Notes: generated by a model from the sequence alone, not told the origin. Counted from the stretch's first letter, positions 42,039 through 50,200 are shown. The stretch is 64,000 nt of DNA from Xylanibacter ruminicola Ga6B6 (GCF_000687715.1 NZ_JHXD01000009.1:51588-115587), one strand, 5' to 3'. Numbers and translations: made by a program.

Positions 42039-42383
42039 ATGAATCAATACGAAACCGTTTTCATTTTAACTCCCGTTTTGTCTGATGAACAGATGAAGGA
42101 AACGGCCGCAAAATTCAAGAAGGTTCTCACCGATAAGGGTGCAGAGATCATCAACGAAGAGGCCTGGGGATTGAAGAAGATGGCTTATGCTATTCAGAAG
42201 AAGTCTACAGGTTTCTACTGCCTGGTAGAGTTCAAGGCTGAGCCAGAAGTGATTAAGACATTGGAGACTGCTTTCCGTCGTGACGAGAAGGTAATTCGTT
42301 TCCAGACTGTTAAACTTGACAAGTATGCAGTTGAGTACGCCGAGAAGCGTCGTGCAAAGCTTGGTAAAAAAGAGGAGGCTTAA
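42039..42383 (+). CDS. rpsF: Ribosomal protein bS6
   Basis: 114 residues: [22 protein letters not shown], then [23 protein letters not shown] and the [16 protein letters not shown] end of bS6, with a short charged tail. It binds 16S rRNA with bS18, whose gene is 3 bp downstream. Confidence 0.97.
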   Translation: MNQYETVFILTPVLSDEQMKETAAKFKKVLTDKGAEIINEEAWGLKKMAYAIQKKSTGFYCLVEFKAEPEVIKTLETAFRRDEKVIRFQTVKLDKYAVEYAEKRRAKLGKKEEA

Positions 42384-42386
42384 ACT

Positions 42387-42653
42387 ATGGCAGAACAGAG
42401 TGAAATCCGTTATTTGACAGCTCCTTCTATCGATACAAAGAAGAAGAAGTATTGCCGTTTCAAGAAGAGCGGTATCAAGTACATCGACTACAAGGATCCC
42501 GAGTTCCTGAAGAAGTTCCTCAACGAGCAGGGTAAGATTCTTCCCCGCCGCATCACTGGAACATCTCTGAAGTATCAGCGTCGTGTGGCTCAGGCCGTTA
42601 AGCGTGCCCGCCAGATCGCACTGCTGCCTTACGTAACCGATTTGATGAAATAA
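42387..42653 (+). CDS. rpsR: Ribosomal protein bS18
   Basis: 88 residues with [35 protein letters not shown] and [11 protein letters not shown], the bS18 core. A single Cys in YCRF remains of the zinc-binding set in some bS18 forms. Between rpsF and rplI, the order usual in bacteria. Confidence 0.97.
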   Translation: MAEQSEIRYLTAPSIDTKKKKYCRFKKSGIKYIDYKDPEFLKKFLNEQGKILPRRITGTSLKYQRRVAQAVKRARQIALLPYVTDLMK

Positions 42654-42675
42654 TTAAAGAGGAGGACGCAAGATT

Positions 42676-43266
42676 ATGGAAATTATACTGAAAGAAGATA
42701 TTATCGGTCTGGGATTCAAGAACGATATCGTGAATGTAAAGTCTGGCTATGGCCGTAACTACCTCATCCCTCAGGGTAAGGGTGTTATCGCTAGCCCTTC
42801 AGCTAAGAAGATTCTCGCAGAGAACCTGAAGCAGCAGGCTCACAAGCTGGCTGCCCTCAAGGCTGCTGCCGAGGAGAAGGCTGCTCAGCTCAATGGTGTA
42901 GTTGTAGAGGTTGCCGCTAAGGTAAGCGTAACTGGCCAGCTCTATGGTTCAGTTGGTGCTGCTCAGGTTGCCGAGGAGCTCGCTAAGCTGGGTAAGGAGG
43001 TTGATCGCAAGATTATCACCATGAAGGATGCCAAGAAGGTTGGCGACTATGTAGCTCTGGTACACTTCCACAAGGAGGTTATCGTTGAGCTCCCTGTAAA
43101 GGTAGTTGCTGAGAATGCTGCTGAGCTGCAGGCTGCTGCTGACGCTGAGGCTGCCATCAAGGCTGCTGCTGATGCAAAGAAGGCTGCTGCTAACGAGGCA
43201 GAGGCTGCTGAGGCTGCCGACGAGGCTGAGGCTCTTGAGGCAATCGATGCTCCTGCTGAGGCATAA
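42676..43266 (+). CDS. rplI: Ribosomal protein bL9 with Ala/Glu-rich tail
   Basis: Residues 1-148 are ordinary bL9 (MEIILKEDIIGLGFKNDIV, YGRNYLIPQGKGVIASPS, long connecting helix and C-terminal RNA-binding domain VTGQLYGSVGAAQVAEEL). A tail of about 48 residues made mostly of Ala and Glu (AAADAEAAIKAAADAKKAA...) extends the protein to 196; it is probably helical and acidic. Such tails are seen in some Bacteroidota bL9. End of the operon, with a strong terminator 69 bp on. Confidence 0.96.
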   Translation: MEIILKEDIIGLGFKNDIVNVKSGYGRNYLIPQGKGVIASPSAKKILAENLKQQAHKLAALKAAAEEKAAQLNGVVVEVAAKVSVTGQLYGSVGAAQVAEELAKLGKEVDRKIITMKDAKKVGDYVALVHFHKEVIVELPVKVVAENAAELQAAADAEAAIKAAADAKKAAANEAEAAEAADEAEALEAIDAPAEA

Positions 43267-43334
43267 CTCAAAAAGAGTAAATCATAACAATTAATAACAT
43301 GCTGTAAGGCATCATTATTTATTATGACACAGTG

Positions 43335-43362
43335 TCCCGAGGGTTCTCCCTCGGGATTTTTT
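43335..43362 (+). terminator. Terminator of the rpsF-rpsR-rplI operon
   Basis: TCCCGAGGG, loop TTCT, CCCTCGGGA, then six T; perfect 9-bp stem. Confidence 0.93.
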
Positions 43363-43383
43363 GTGCCAAATAATGTAAAAGCC

Positions 43384-43414
43384 TTGCTTAACTGCCTGAA
43401 AGTGATTATCTTTG
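43384..43414 (+). promoter_or_regulatory. Promoter of the membrane-bound regulator gene
   Basis: TTG at 43384-43386, 20-bp spacer, TATCTTTG at 43407-43414; leader about 15 nt. Confidence 0.65.
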
Positions 43415-43435
43415 CAACCAGAATAATAAACCTTG

Positions 43436-44110
43436 ATGAAGATGAAACAGAAATACGCCGTATTGGTGTTCCTGATGTTGATTGCCGCATCGGCAGTTAC
43501 AAGTTTTAGCAGTTATCGTGCTACCGAGAGCCTGGTCCAGAAAGATATGAGACAGGCTTTGGCTTTTGCCCTCGACGAGCAGCAGAATGATGTGATTACT
43601 GCCGATACCATTAAAGTTTTTAATCGCCATCTGCAGTTAGATGCCCTGCGCGGTCAGGCTCTGCTGGCTGTCGATACCCGTCAGCATTCGTTCCGTTGTG
43701 AGGCCCAGTGCTCAGCTGCTACTATTTTCTCGATGTCGGAGCAGCGCCCGGCCTTGGCTTTGTGCACGTTGGCCATGCTGTGGGGTATGTTCTGTTTGTA
43801 TCAGCACCATCGACAGATGATCGAGGGCCTTTATGGCGGGTTAGCTTTGCAGGATGGTCATATTGTTGATGCCAAAGGCAGCGTGGTAAAACTCACGCCC
43901 ATGCAGCTGCAGCTGATGGAGATGTTTTTCCGTTCGCCTAATCACACCCTGTCGAAAACCGAAATCTGCGACACTTTATGGCCAAAGAAGGATGATGCCA
44001 GCGAAACGCTTTATACGCTTATCCGTCGCCTGAAGCCTATCATCGAGGCCCATTCAGAATTAAAGATTGAGGCCGACCGCGGCAAAGCTTACGAATTGAA
44101 AATCAAATAG
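43436..44110 (+). CDS. Membrane-tethered winged-helix transcription regulator
   Basis: 224 residues from the ATG at 43436. Helix 1 at about 8-26 sends a ~70-residue section to the periplasm; helix 2 at about 101-120 (LALCTLAMLWGMFCLY) returns to the cytoplasm. The C-terminal 95 residues form an OmpR-type winged helix (VKLTPMQLQLMEMFFRSPNH, LSKTEICDTLW, TLYTLIRRLKPIIE, DRGKAYEL). No receiver domain is present, so this is a one-component membrane regulator with an N-terminal sensor, a mirror image of ToxR/CadC. Ligand and targets are unknown; the ECF sigma operon lies next to it. Confidence 0.82.
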   Translation: MKMKQKYAVLVFLMLIAASAVTSFSSYRATESLVQKDMRQALAFALDEQQNDVITADTIKVFNRHLQLDALRGQALLAVDTRQHSFRCEAQCSAATIFSMSEQRPALALCTLAMLWGMFCLYQHHRQMIEGLYGGLALQDGHIVDAKGSVVKLTPMQLQLMEMFFRSPNHTLSKTEICDTLWPKKDDASETLYTLIRRLKPIIEAHSELKIEADRGKAYELKIK

Positions 44111-44128
44111 TTATCATATAATAACCTC

Positions 44129-44161
44129 ATCTCTTCATACCATGTATGGGGAGATTTTTTT
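44129..44161 (+). terminator. Terminator after the membrane regulator
   Basis: ATCTCTTCATAC, loop CAT, GTATGGGGAGAT (two G-U pairs), then seven T. Confidence 0.85.
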
Positions 44162-44230
44162 GTTAAATACAGTTAATGCTTGTTTGGTTTTGGGCTGTTT
44201 ATGTGTCTGATTAGTGTAAAGCAAAAGTAA

Positions 44231-44725
44231 ATGGAAAAAAGTGCATTCGAACAGATAGCCCGCACGTGGCGCGAAAAAGCCATCAGCGTGAGTCTCCACT
44301 ATGGTGCGGGTAGGGAAGAGGCCGAAGACATCGCACAGGATGTGATGCTTCGTCTGTGGCAGATGCACCATGAGCTGGAGCAATACCAATCGGTAGAGGC
44401 CATCGTGTCGCTGATGTCGAAACATCTGCTGCGAAACCACCAGAGGCGAAAACCTACCGAGGCGCTCAACGAGGCCACCGTGATTTGTCTCGCAACCAGT
44501 CCGCACGAAGAGCTGGAGAGCAAAGAGAACGAGCAATGGCTACAATCTCGACTTGCCAAGCTGCCCACCACGCAGCGCACCTTACTTTACATGCGACAAG
44601 TAGAGCGGCGCAGTCACGAAGAGATAGCCCAACTGTTAGGCATCGAGCCCACATCGGTAAGTACCCTGCTGGCCAGAGCCCGACGAACATTATTACAAGA
44701 AATCAAACAGCGAAACGAGTTATGA
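44231..44725 (+). CDS. ECF-type RNA polymerase sigma factor
   Basis: 164 residues. Region 2 (about 10-75) includes EEAEDIAQDVMLRLWQ, the core-binding and -10-opening helices; region 4 (about 100-158) has LPTTQRTLLYMRQVERRSHEEIAQLLGIEPTSVSTLLARARRTL, the -35 helix-turn-helix. No consensus Bacteroidota promoter is clear in the 70 bp upstream, so it may be read by itself. The stop overlaps the anti-sigma start by 4 bp (ATGA). Confidence 0.9.
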   Translation: MEKSAFEQIARTWREKAISVSLHYGAGREEAEDIAQDVMLRLWQMHHELEQYQSVEAIVSLMSKHLLRNHQRRKPTEALNEATVICLATSPHEELESKENEQWLQSRLAKLPTTQRTLLYMRQVERRSHEEIAQLLGIEPTSVSTLLARARRTLLQEIKQRNEL

Positions 44726-45390
44726 TACAGTACACCAAGGAATACATTCAGAAGTTGCTTACCAAATATATGGACGGCACTTCTACGCTCGATGAGGAGG
44801 AAATCCTGAGCAGCTACTTCAAGGGCGACAACATCCCCGAGGAATGGATCTGCTATCAGCAGATGTTCCAGGAGATTGAGGCTATGCAGCCTGCCAATGA
44901 GCAGTTCGCCATCGAGCAGCCCGTTGCCCAGACAGAGCAGAAACCCGTGGCCCACCGCCGTTGGATGGTTTGGAGCCTGGCTGCTGCAGCTGTTGTTGCC
45001 GGTGTGGTGTATCTGGCCGTCCCCGCTCATCAGTCCGAGTTGATGCCCGCAGCACCACTCACTGCCCAGACAGATACCACAAAGGTACAGTCGGAAACCG
45101 AGATGGCGCAGCCCAAGAACGAGACGGTTCATGCCGATACGCTGTCGGCGCCCAAGGCGGCAGCCAATCCTGTCCCCGCCAAGAAGCGCAGCAAGCGCAA
45201 GATAGTACCCACTATCCACGATATCGATAAGGCATACGCCCTGATGGCGCAGGTTAAAGCCCAGGCACAGGCCGAAGACGAGATGATCGAGGCCAAGATG
45301 GCCGCTTACGGCTACATTCCCGTGATGCAAGAAGATGGTACCATAGTATATATTAACGAACAAACAAATTTTATTGCATATGAAGAGTAA
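44722..45390 (+). CDS. Probable anti-sigma factor, single-pass membrane protein
   Basis: 222 residues from the ATG at 44722, inside the sigma stop. A cytoplasmic helical N-terminus (YTKEYIQKLLTKYMDGTSTLDEEEILSSYF) resembles the start of Bacteroidota anti-sigma proteins; one membrane helix lies at about 82-99 (MVWSLAAAAVVAGVVYLAV). The periplasmic part is Thr/Glu/Ala/Pro-rich with a Lys/Arg patch. No zinc HxxxCxxC motif is present. Its position behind the sigma gene supports the role; the sequence alone would not prove it. Confidence 0.72.
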   Translation: MIQYTKEYIQKLLTKYMDGTSTLDEEEILSSYFKGDNIPEEWICYQQMFQEIEAMQPANEQFAIEQPVAQTEQKPVAHRRWMVWSLAAAAVVAGVVYLAVPAHQSELMPAAPLTAQTDTTKVQSETEMAQPKNETVHADTLSAPKAAANPVPAKKRSKRKIVPTIHDIDKAYALMAQVKAQAQAEDEMIEAKMAAYGYIPVMQEDGTIVYINEQTNFIAYEE

Positions 45391-46342
45391 AAACTTAATT
45401 CTGTCAGCCATGCTGATGGCGCTGCCCTCAACCCTGATGGCACAGCAGAACATCCAGAAGGCATTTGATGCCCTGCTGAAGGATAAGATAGTAGAAACCA
45501 AGACGCAGCACACCTTGGAGCGCGACCCCGAAACGGGACAGAAAACTGCTCAGGCCGATGTGTACGACTTTACCTTAGCTTCGGCCCAGGCACGTAAGCA
45601 CATCAAGAACATCCAGGAGGCTTTCGTGAAGGATAAGGATGCTGCTTACACCTATCGTACGGGTACTCATCGCGAGGATGAAGTTAATGAAAGGGTTGAT
45701 AAGAAAAGGCACGAAATGATGCGTAGCGTTATTCACTATAGTCGCATACAGATTGCCGTAGGCGATGGCAAGCAGTCGGTAGCTATCGGCACTAAGGAAG
45801 GAGCAAATTATGTCTACGCCTGCTTTGCCGACAAGGATGATGCTACCAAGAAATATCGTTATTGCTATGCGATGGATTGGGTGGAGCAGAATGGCGAGAC
45901 TATAGTTCGCCTGGCCGTCACCTATGCCTTGAAGCCTGAAGCACGCAAATCCTATGGCAAGGGGCGCATAACAAGTATTACTATGAATGGAAAACCGCTG
46001 AAGATCGACGAGATTATGGAGTCAGTAGGCGATCAGCTCGAAAACCTTAAAGGCTTTGGCAACCGCTTTGAGTTCGACCTTGATTCTATCGATGTACCCA
46101 AGTCGTCGTATATATGGCTCAGCGAGTTCAACTCTTACAAGAAGTTCTTCCTGAAGAATCCCGATGGCAACACCGCAACCCATCACGCCACCTCAATCTA
46201 TAATCTCTGCAAGAACGCAGATGGACTTGAGCCCGACGAAAAAACGTTGGTTGCCAAGGAAATCGCGAAGCTGAAGAAAGCCACCAAGGATGATTTTATC
46301 CAGAATCTGTTCGATATGTGCATCGAACGACTTGGAAAATAA
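45380..46342 (+). CDS. Exported protein encoded with the ECF sigma/anti-sigma pair
   Basis: 320 residues from the ATG at 45380, which overlaps the anti-sigma gene by 11 bp. Signal peptide MKSKNLILSAMLMALPSTLMAQ. The mature part is hydrophilic and charged, with a mid-region of strands (RIQIAVGDGKQSVAIG, YVYACFADKD, YCYAMDWVEQNGETIVRLAVTYAL). No domain is recognised. The overlapping three-gene arrangement suggests it is the sensed partner or the effector of the sigma pathway in the periplasm. Confidence 0.75.
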   Translation: MKSKNLILSAMLMALPSTLMAQQNIQKAFDALLKDKIVETKTQHTLERDPETGQKTAQADVYDFTLASAQARKHIKNIQEAFVKDKDAAYTYRTGTHREDEVNERVDKKRHEMMRSVIHYSRIQIAVGDGKQSVAIGTKEGANYVYACFADKDDATKKYRYCYAMDWVEQNGETIVRLAVTYALKPEARKSYGKGRITSITMNGKPLKIDEIMESVGDQLENLKGFGNRFEFDLDSIDVPKSSYIWLSEFNSYKKFFLKNPDGNTATHHATSIYNLCKNADGLEPDEKTLVAKEIAKLKKATKDDFIQNLFDMCIERLGK

Positions 46343-46369
46343 CCAGCTGAAATTCAGATAGTTCGCTCG

Positions 46370-46402
46370 TTGTCAGCGAATTGTCAGACAAATGTCAGCC
46401 TA
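46370..46402 (+). promoter_or_regulatory. Pho-box-like triple direct repeat
   Basis: TTGTCAG at 46370, TTGTCAG at 46381 and ATGTCAG at 46392, exactly 11 bp apart, each followed by four bases. This is the pattern of PhoB sites (CTGTCAT plus four bases, 11-bp period). It ends 28 bp before the -7 box of the next gene, where an activator would sit. Confidence 0.55.
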
Positions 46403-46430
46403 ATTTTTCTCTCTCTTTATAAACTCTTCA

Positions 46431-46438
46431 TACCTTTG
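46431..46438 (+). promoter_or_regulatory. -7 box of the small anchored protein gene
   Basis: TACCTTTG, 15 bp before the ATG at 46454; no TTTG at -33, fitting an activated promoter. Confidence 0.6.
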
Positions 46439-46453
46439 CACCAACATTTCAAA

Positions 46454-47008
46454 ATGCGTGCAAGTATGAAGAGATTTTTGTTTTTTGCCTTTGGCGCGTT
46501 TGTCGTCTTGATGATCTATATGTCGAACTGTGACGGCTGCAATGACCGACCGTTGGCCGAAAAGTTGGAACGGGCGATGCTGCAGACACGGCTAGTGACA
46601 TATCACGATGATGATTACGATTATACCATTAAGTACCCGATGTTTTTCGAACCGACCGACGATTCGCTGATGGAGAAAGGTAGCTGCAGGTTCAGCTTTT
46701 GGCAGGATCGCATCGAGATTGTGCAGTCGGCTTTCGTTCTGCCCAATGCCGATTCGCTCAGCGTTAATCAGGCTGCCGGCAAATACGCCGCCGAGCTCCA
46801 CGCCACACACCAACGCACGGGTAAGAATTACTTTATTTTATCAGGCTCATTACATTCCGACACGGGGCAGATAACCGGGCGCCGCTTTTATGCCAAGTTT
46901 GTGCGCCATCGCAAACTCTGGTTTGTACAGAACCTTACGTATCCCGAGGATTGTGAGCGCTCTCTGGGCCGATTACTTAAAGAGATTGAGGCCTGGCAGG
47001 TTTGGTAA
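46454..47008 (+). CDS. Membrane-anchored hypothetical protein under Pho-box-like control
   Basis: 184 residues from the ATG at 46454 (MRASMKRF; the ATG at 46466 is an alternative). An N-terminal hydrophobic helix (FLFFAFGAFVVLMIYM) is followed by SNCDGCND, which is not a convincing lipobox. The rest looks like one small mixed fold: DYTIKYPMFFEPTDDS, CRFSFWQDRIEIVQSAF, GRRFYAKFVRHRKLWFVQNLTY and a C-terminal helix. I do not recognise a family. The repeats at 46370-46402 suggest induction by phosphate shortage or a related signal. Confidence 0.72.
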   Translation: MRASMKRFLFFAFGAFVVLMIYMSNCDGCNDRPLAEKLERAMLQTRLVTYHDDDYDYTIKYPMFFEPTDDSLMEKGSCRFSFWQDRIEIVQSAFVLPNADSLSVNQAAGKYAAELHATHQRTGKNYFILSGSLHSDTGQITGRRFYAKFVRHRKLWFVQNLTYPEDCERSLGRLLKEIEAWQVW

Positions 47009-47063
47009 GCACAAAAAATATTAAATACGTGCAAGTAAAAAGAGTTTTCTCGGAAAGAATGCT

Positions 47064-47071
47064 TACATTTG
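47064..47071 (+). promoter_or_regulatory. -7 box of the outer-membrane barrel gene
   Basis: TACATTTG, 29 bp before the ATG; no clear -33 TTTG. Confidence 0.5.
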
Positions 47072-47100
47072 CACCGCTAAATTACATAAACATTAAATTA

Positions 47101-49371
47101 ATGAAGAAACTGACATTTCTAACTCTCATGGCATTAGCTTCGGCACATGGAGCTATGGCTCAGACTCAGGCCGACTCGCTTAGAGCCGACAGCATTTTTA
47201 AATCGCTCGAACTACAGGGCGTTGAGGTTGTTAAACAGAAGGCATTGGTCAAGTCGGACATCGACAAGATTACCTATAATATCGAAGATGACCCTGACTC
47301 CAAGTCGAACACCGTTCTCGAAATGTTGCGTAAGGTGCCCATGGTAACCGTCGATGGCGAGGATAACATTCAGGTTAACGGTTCGAGTTCGTTCAAGGTG
47401 TATGTAAACAGTAAACCAAACCAGATGATGTCGAACAACCCGAAGGAAGTACTGAAAAGCATGCCCGCCAGCAGCATCAAGCGTATCGAGGTAATCACCA
47501 ATCCCGGTCCCAAGTACGATGCCGAAGGTGTAGGTGGTATTCTCAATATCATCACTCATGGCAAAAATATCGAGGGATATACCGCTACCTTTAGAGCAAA
47601 TGTGCATAATCAGGGCTTGGGTGCAGGCGCCTATACCACAGTCAAGAGCGGCAAACTCACTATGAGCGCCAACGTTAACTACAACTACAACGATCGTCCA
47701 CGTGGCTATTCGGGCAGTACCCGTAAGACCGTCGGCAACGTCAGCGAGTCATCGTCCGACATCGAGAGTTTCAGTTGGTCCGATTATCACGGCAACTCTA
47801 AGTACGGCTCACTCGAGGCCAGTTATGAGATCGACACCCTTCGGTTGCTCACAGCCTCGTTCGATCTCTATGGTGGAGGCAGCAATGGCGAAGGTGAAAG
47901 TTCGCTCTTGGCCACATCGCCGCTCACGGGCAATCATCTGTACAGCTACAACATGTTTCAGCATTCAAAGAGCAGCTATGCCTATATCGATGGCGGTATC
48001 GACTATCAGCGCACCTTCCCTGTCGAGGATCGCTTGTTCACGCTGTCGTATAAGATAGGCTCTGAACCTGACAACAGCGACTCGTACATAGATTATGCCG
48101 ATCTGCAGGCGGCCGATGGTTGGGAATCATTCCTGCAGCGATTTAAGAATCAGCGCAACGATGGCAGTCATAACACCACGGAGCATACGTTCCAGGTTGA
48201 TTATACCACGCCCTTTGCTAAGTATCATACCATCGAGATGGGATTGAAGTATATCCTGCGCAACAATACCTCCGAGGACGACCGCTACGAGGGTGATGTC
48301 TTCGACCAGGATTATTCGTCGCACTATAAGCATCGTAACGATATCATGGCTGCCTATTTGGGCTATGGACTGAAAATCAAGAAGTTATCTGGACGTTTGG
48401 GATTACGTTACGAACATACCTTGCAGGATGTGGAGTATAAACTCGGACGTGGCGATGATTTTACCAAACACTTCAATGATTTCGTGCCATCGGTCAGCCT
48501 TGGCTATAAACTCGGGCAGACCACCAATCTGCGTTTGGGCTACGATATGCGTATCTACCGTCCGGGCATCTGGTATCTCAATCCCTATCTCGACGATTCT
48601 ACACCCACCAACATCAATCAGGGAAATCCAAACCTCGACAGCGAGAAAAGTCATTCGTTCAGTCTCACCTTCAGCAATTTCACTCCCAAGTTCAATATCA
48701 ATCTCGCCCTGCGCTACGGCTTTATCCGTAATAGTATCGAGGATGTGGTAAAGATGATGCGCGATACCGAGATTGCCGGACTTAAGAATCCCACTGGCAA
48801 GGATGTACTCTACACCAGCTACGAGAATATCGGTCATCGCGAGGGCGTTAACCTGAATGCGTATATTAACTGGAATGCCAGCAAGAATACCCGTATCTAT
48901 ATAAACAGCCGCCTTTCGTATACCGATATAAACGATGGTGGTATGCTGTCGAACTCTGGATGGGAGCTCTTTGCCTATGGTGGTGCCCAGCAGACTCTGC
49001 CTAAGGATTGGAACATCTCGTTCAATCTCTTTGCCCTCACGCCAAATGTGCGCCTGCAGGGACGTGGTAGCAGCTACAGCAACTATTCGCTCAGCATCCA
49101 GAAGTCGTGGCTCAAAAAACGCCTTAATCTTACGTTGAGTGCCACAAATTTCCTGAGGAAATATAAGTATTTCAACTATAGTACTACCGATAGTTTCTTC
49201 GAGGCTGCTAACTGGTCGAAGAATGTGAGTCATACGTTCTCGCTCAGCATCAGCTATCGCATCGGTGAGCTGAAGGCCAGCGTCAAGAAAGCCGAGCGCT
49301 CTATCACTAACGATGATGTGAAGGGTGGCGGCGGCGGTTCTAATGGCGGAAGTAATTCTGGTTCAAATTGA
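47101..49371 (+). CDS. TonB-dependent-type outer-membrane beta-barrel protein
   Basis: 756 residues from the ATG at 47101. Signal peptide (MKKLTFLTLMALASAHGAMAQ), then a plug-like region (about 40-165: VLEMLRKVPMVTVDGEDNIQVNGSSS, NPKEVLKSMPASSIKRIEVITNPGPKYDAEGVGGILNI), then a barrel of alternating strands to the end. The wording fits the OMP_b-brl_3 (outer-membrane beta-barrel) branch rather than SusC. The tail ends in Gly/Ser/Asn repeats (GGGGSNGGSNSGSN) instead of the usual terminal aromatic, odd for a BamA substrate. Substrate unknown; no SusD partner is near. Confidence 0.88.
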   Translation: MKKLTFLTLMALASAHGAMAQTQADSLRADSIFKSLELQGVEVVKQKALVKSDIDKITYNIEDDPDSKSNTVLEMLRKVPMVTVDGEDNIQVNGSSSFKVYVNSKPNQMMSNNPKEVLKSMPASSIKRIEVITNPGPKYDAEGVGGILNIITHGKNIEGYTATFRANVHNQGLGAGAYTTVKSGKLTMSANVNYNYNDRPRGYSGSTRKTVGNVSESSSDIESFSWSDYHGNSKYGSLEASYEIDTLRLLTASFDLYGGGSNGEGESSLLATSPLTGNHLYSYNMFQHSKSSYAYIDGGIDYQRTFPVEDRLFTLSYKIGSEPDNSDSYIDYADLQAADGWESFLQRFKNQRNDGSHNTTEHTFQVDYTTPFAKYHTIEMGLKYILRNNTSEDDRYEGDVFDQDYSSHYKHRNDIMAAYLGYGLKIKKLSGRLGLRYEHTLQDVEYKLGRGDDFTKHFNDFVPSVSLGYKLGQTTNLRLGYDMRIYRPGIWYLNPYLDDSTPTNINQGNPNLDSEKSHSFSLTFSNFTPKFNINLALRYGFIRNSIEDVVKMMRDTEIAGLKNPTGKDVLYTSYENIGHREGVNLNAYINWNASKNTRIYINSRLSYTDINDGGMLSNSGWELFAYGGAQQTLPKDWNISFNLFALTPNVRLQGRGSSYSNYSLSIQKSWLKKRLNLTLSATNFLRKYKYFNYSTTDSFFEAANWSKNVSHTFSLSISYRIGELKASVKKAERSITNDDVKGGGGGSNGGSNSGSN

Positions 49372-49377
49372 TCATAA

Positions 49378-49407
49378 AACAAGCCGCACTATTCTGTGCG
49401 GCTTGTT
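49378..49407. terminator. Bidirectional terminator inside the convergent gene's end
   Basis: AACAAGCCGCAC, loop TATTCT, GTGCGGCTTGTT: a perfect 12-bp stem. It ends the barrel gene; its right arm is also the last codons of the minus-strand gene ending at 49389. Confidence 0.85.
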
Positions 49408-49889
49408 ATTTTCTGGAGATGTAATCTCTCGTTTAGTTGTTTAAGTAACTCCTGGGGCTTGATGTCCAGGTAGCGTGTGGGGATTTCGTAGGGAGCACCG
49501 GGACTGAGTTTATAGTCCATGCGGGTTGCGCGGGTGTCGTCCAGATATTCGTCGGTACGATAGTTCTCGTGATCCTGCTTGTAGTGTATGCCTATCAGGT
49601 ACTGGCCCTTGTAGGTAATGGGGTAGAAATCCTCTACATCGCAGAAGCATACCGTCCACTGATACTTGCTTTTTACCACCACGCACTCGTCGTTGATAAC
49701 GAGGCGACGCCAACCTCTGATCAGTTCAAACGCTAAATTAATGAACATGACACCAGCGAATGCACAAACGAACCTGAAGGCGTCTTCGTTGCGCATAGAA
49801 AAATATGTCACAACGCTAACCAATGGAACAAGAATCAGTAGGCCTATTGCAGGCACCTTTTTAGAGTAGTTGATCTTTAGTACTTTCAT
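49389..49889 (-). CDS. STM3941-like membrane protein
   Basis: 166 residues. Two hydrophobic helices at about 12-31 and 38-55, then a soluble region with a strand pattern (RRLVINDECVVVKSKYQWTVCFCDVEDFYPITYKGQYLIGIHY) like a PH-type fold, and IPTRYLDIKPQELLKQLNERL near the end, as in STM3941-family proteins. Function unknown. No promoter is seen in the 30 bp before the ATG, and a terminator stands just upstream, so expression probably comes from limited read-through from the small lipoprotein gene. Confidence 0.7.
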   Translation of the reverse strand: MKVLKINYSKKVPAIGLLILVPLVSVVTYFSMRNEDAFRFVCAFAGVMFINLAFELIRGWRRLVINDECVVVKSKYQWTVCFCDVEDFYPITYKGQYLIGIHYKQDHENYRTDEYLDDTRATRMDYKLSPGAPYEIPTRYLDIKPQELLKQLNERLHLQKITSRTE

Positions 49890-49918
49890 ACATTTATGGT
49901 TTTTAAGTTTAAAAATAA

Positions 49919-49945
49919 AGCCCGCAGAACTGAGTTCTACGGGCT
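49919..49945 (-). terminator. Terminator of the small lipoprotein gene
   Basis: Minus strand: AGCCCGTAGAAC, loop TCA, GTTCTGCGGGCT (one G-U pair), then TTATTTTT. Confidence 0.85.
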
Positions 49946-49968
49946 CTTTCTCTCAATCGTTCGTTCAA

Positions 49969-50139
49969 TTACTGAGCAACTGAATCAGCAGCAACTGTGT
50001 CAACAGCGAGGCTGTCAGCTACAGTGTCAACTACCTCGGCGATAGAGTCAGTGTCCTGTACAGGAGCCTGAGCCTTGTTACCACATGATGCGAATGAGAT
50101 AGCAGCAACTGCTACGAACATGAATACCAATTTCTTCAT
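49969..50139 (-). CDS. Small secreted lipoprotein (56 residues)
   Basis: Reads MKKLVFMFVAVAAISFASCG..., a perfect signal peptide with lipobox FASC (Cys 19), followed by a 37-residue mature part made mainly of Asp, Ala, Val, Thr and Ser (QDTDSIAEVVDTVADSLAVD...). It has a promoter box at 50200-50193 and a terminator just after the stop, so it is a complete gene of its own. The repeating D-S/T-[IV]-A pattern has no family I can name. Probably abundant, as small lipoproteins with such sharp signals often are, but that is inferred. Confidence 0.85.
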   Translation of the reverse strand: MKKLVFMFVAVAAISFASCGNKAQAPVQDTDSIAEVVDTVADSLAVDTVAADSVAQ

Positions 50140-50192
50140 TTTTTCTAAGCTTTTAAAATCTGTAAAACAATCATTTGTTTATTAAAACGATG

Positions 50193-50200
50193 CAAAGGTA
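50193..50200 (-). promoter_or_regulatory. -7 box of the small lipoprotein gene
   Basis: TACCTTTG on the minus strand, giving a leader of about 45 nt. The rest of the spacer to 50369 is A/T-rich without other features. Confidence 0.55.
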
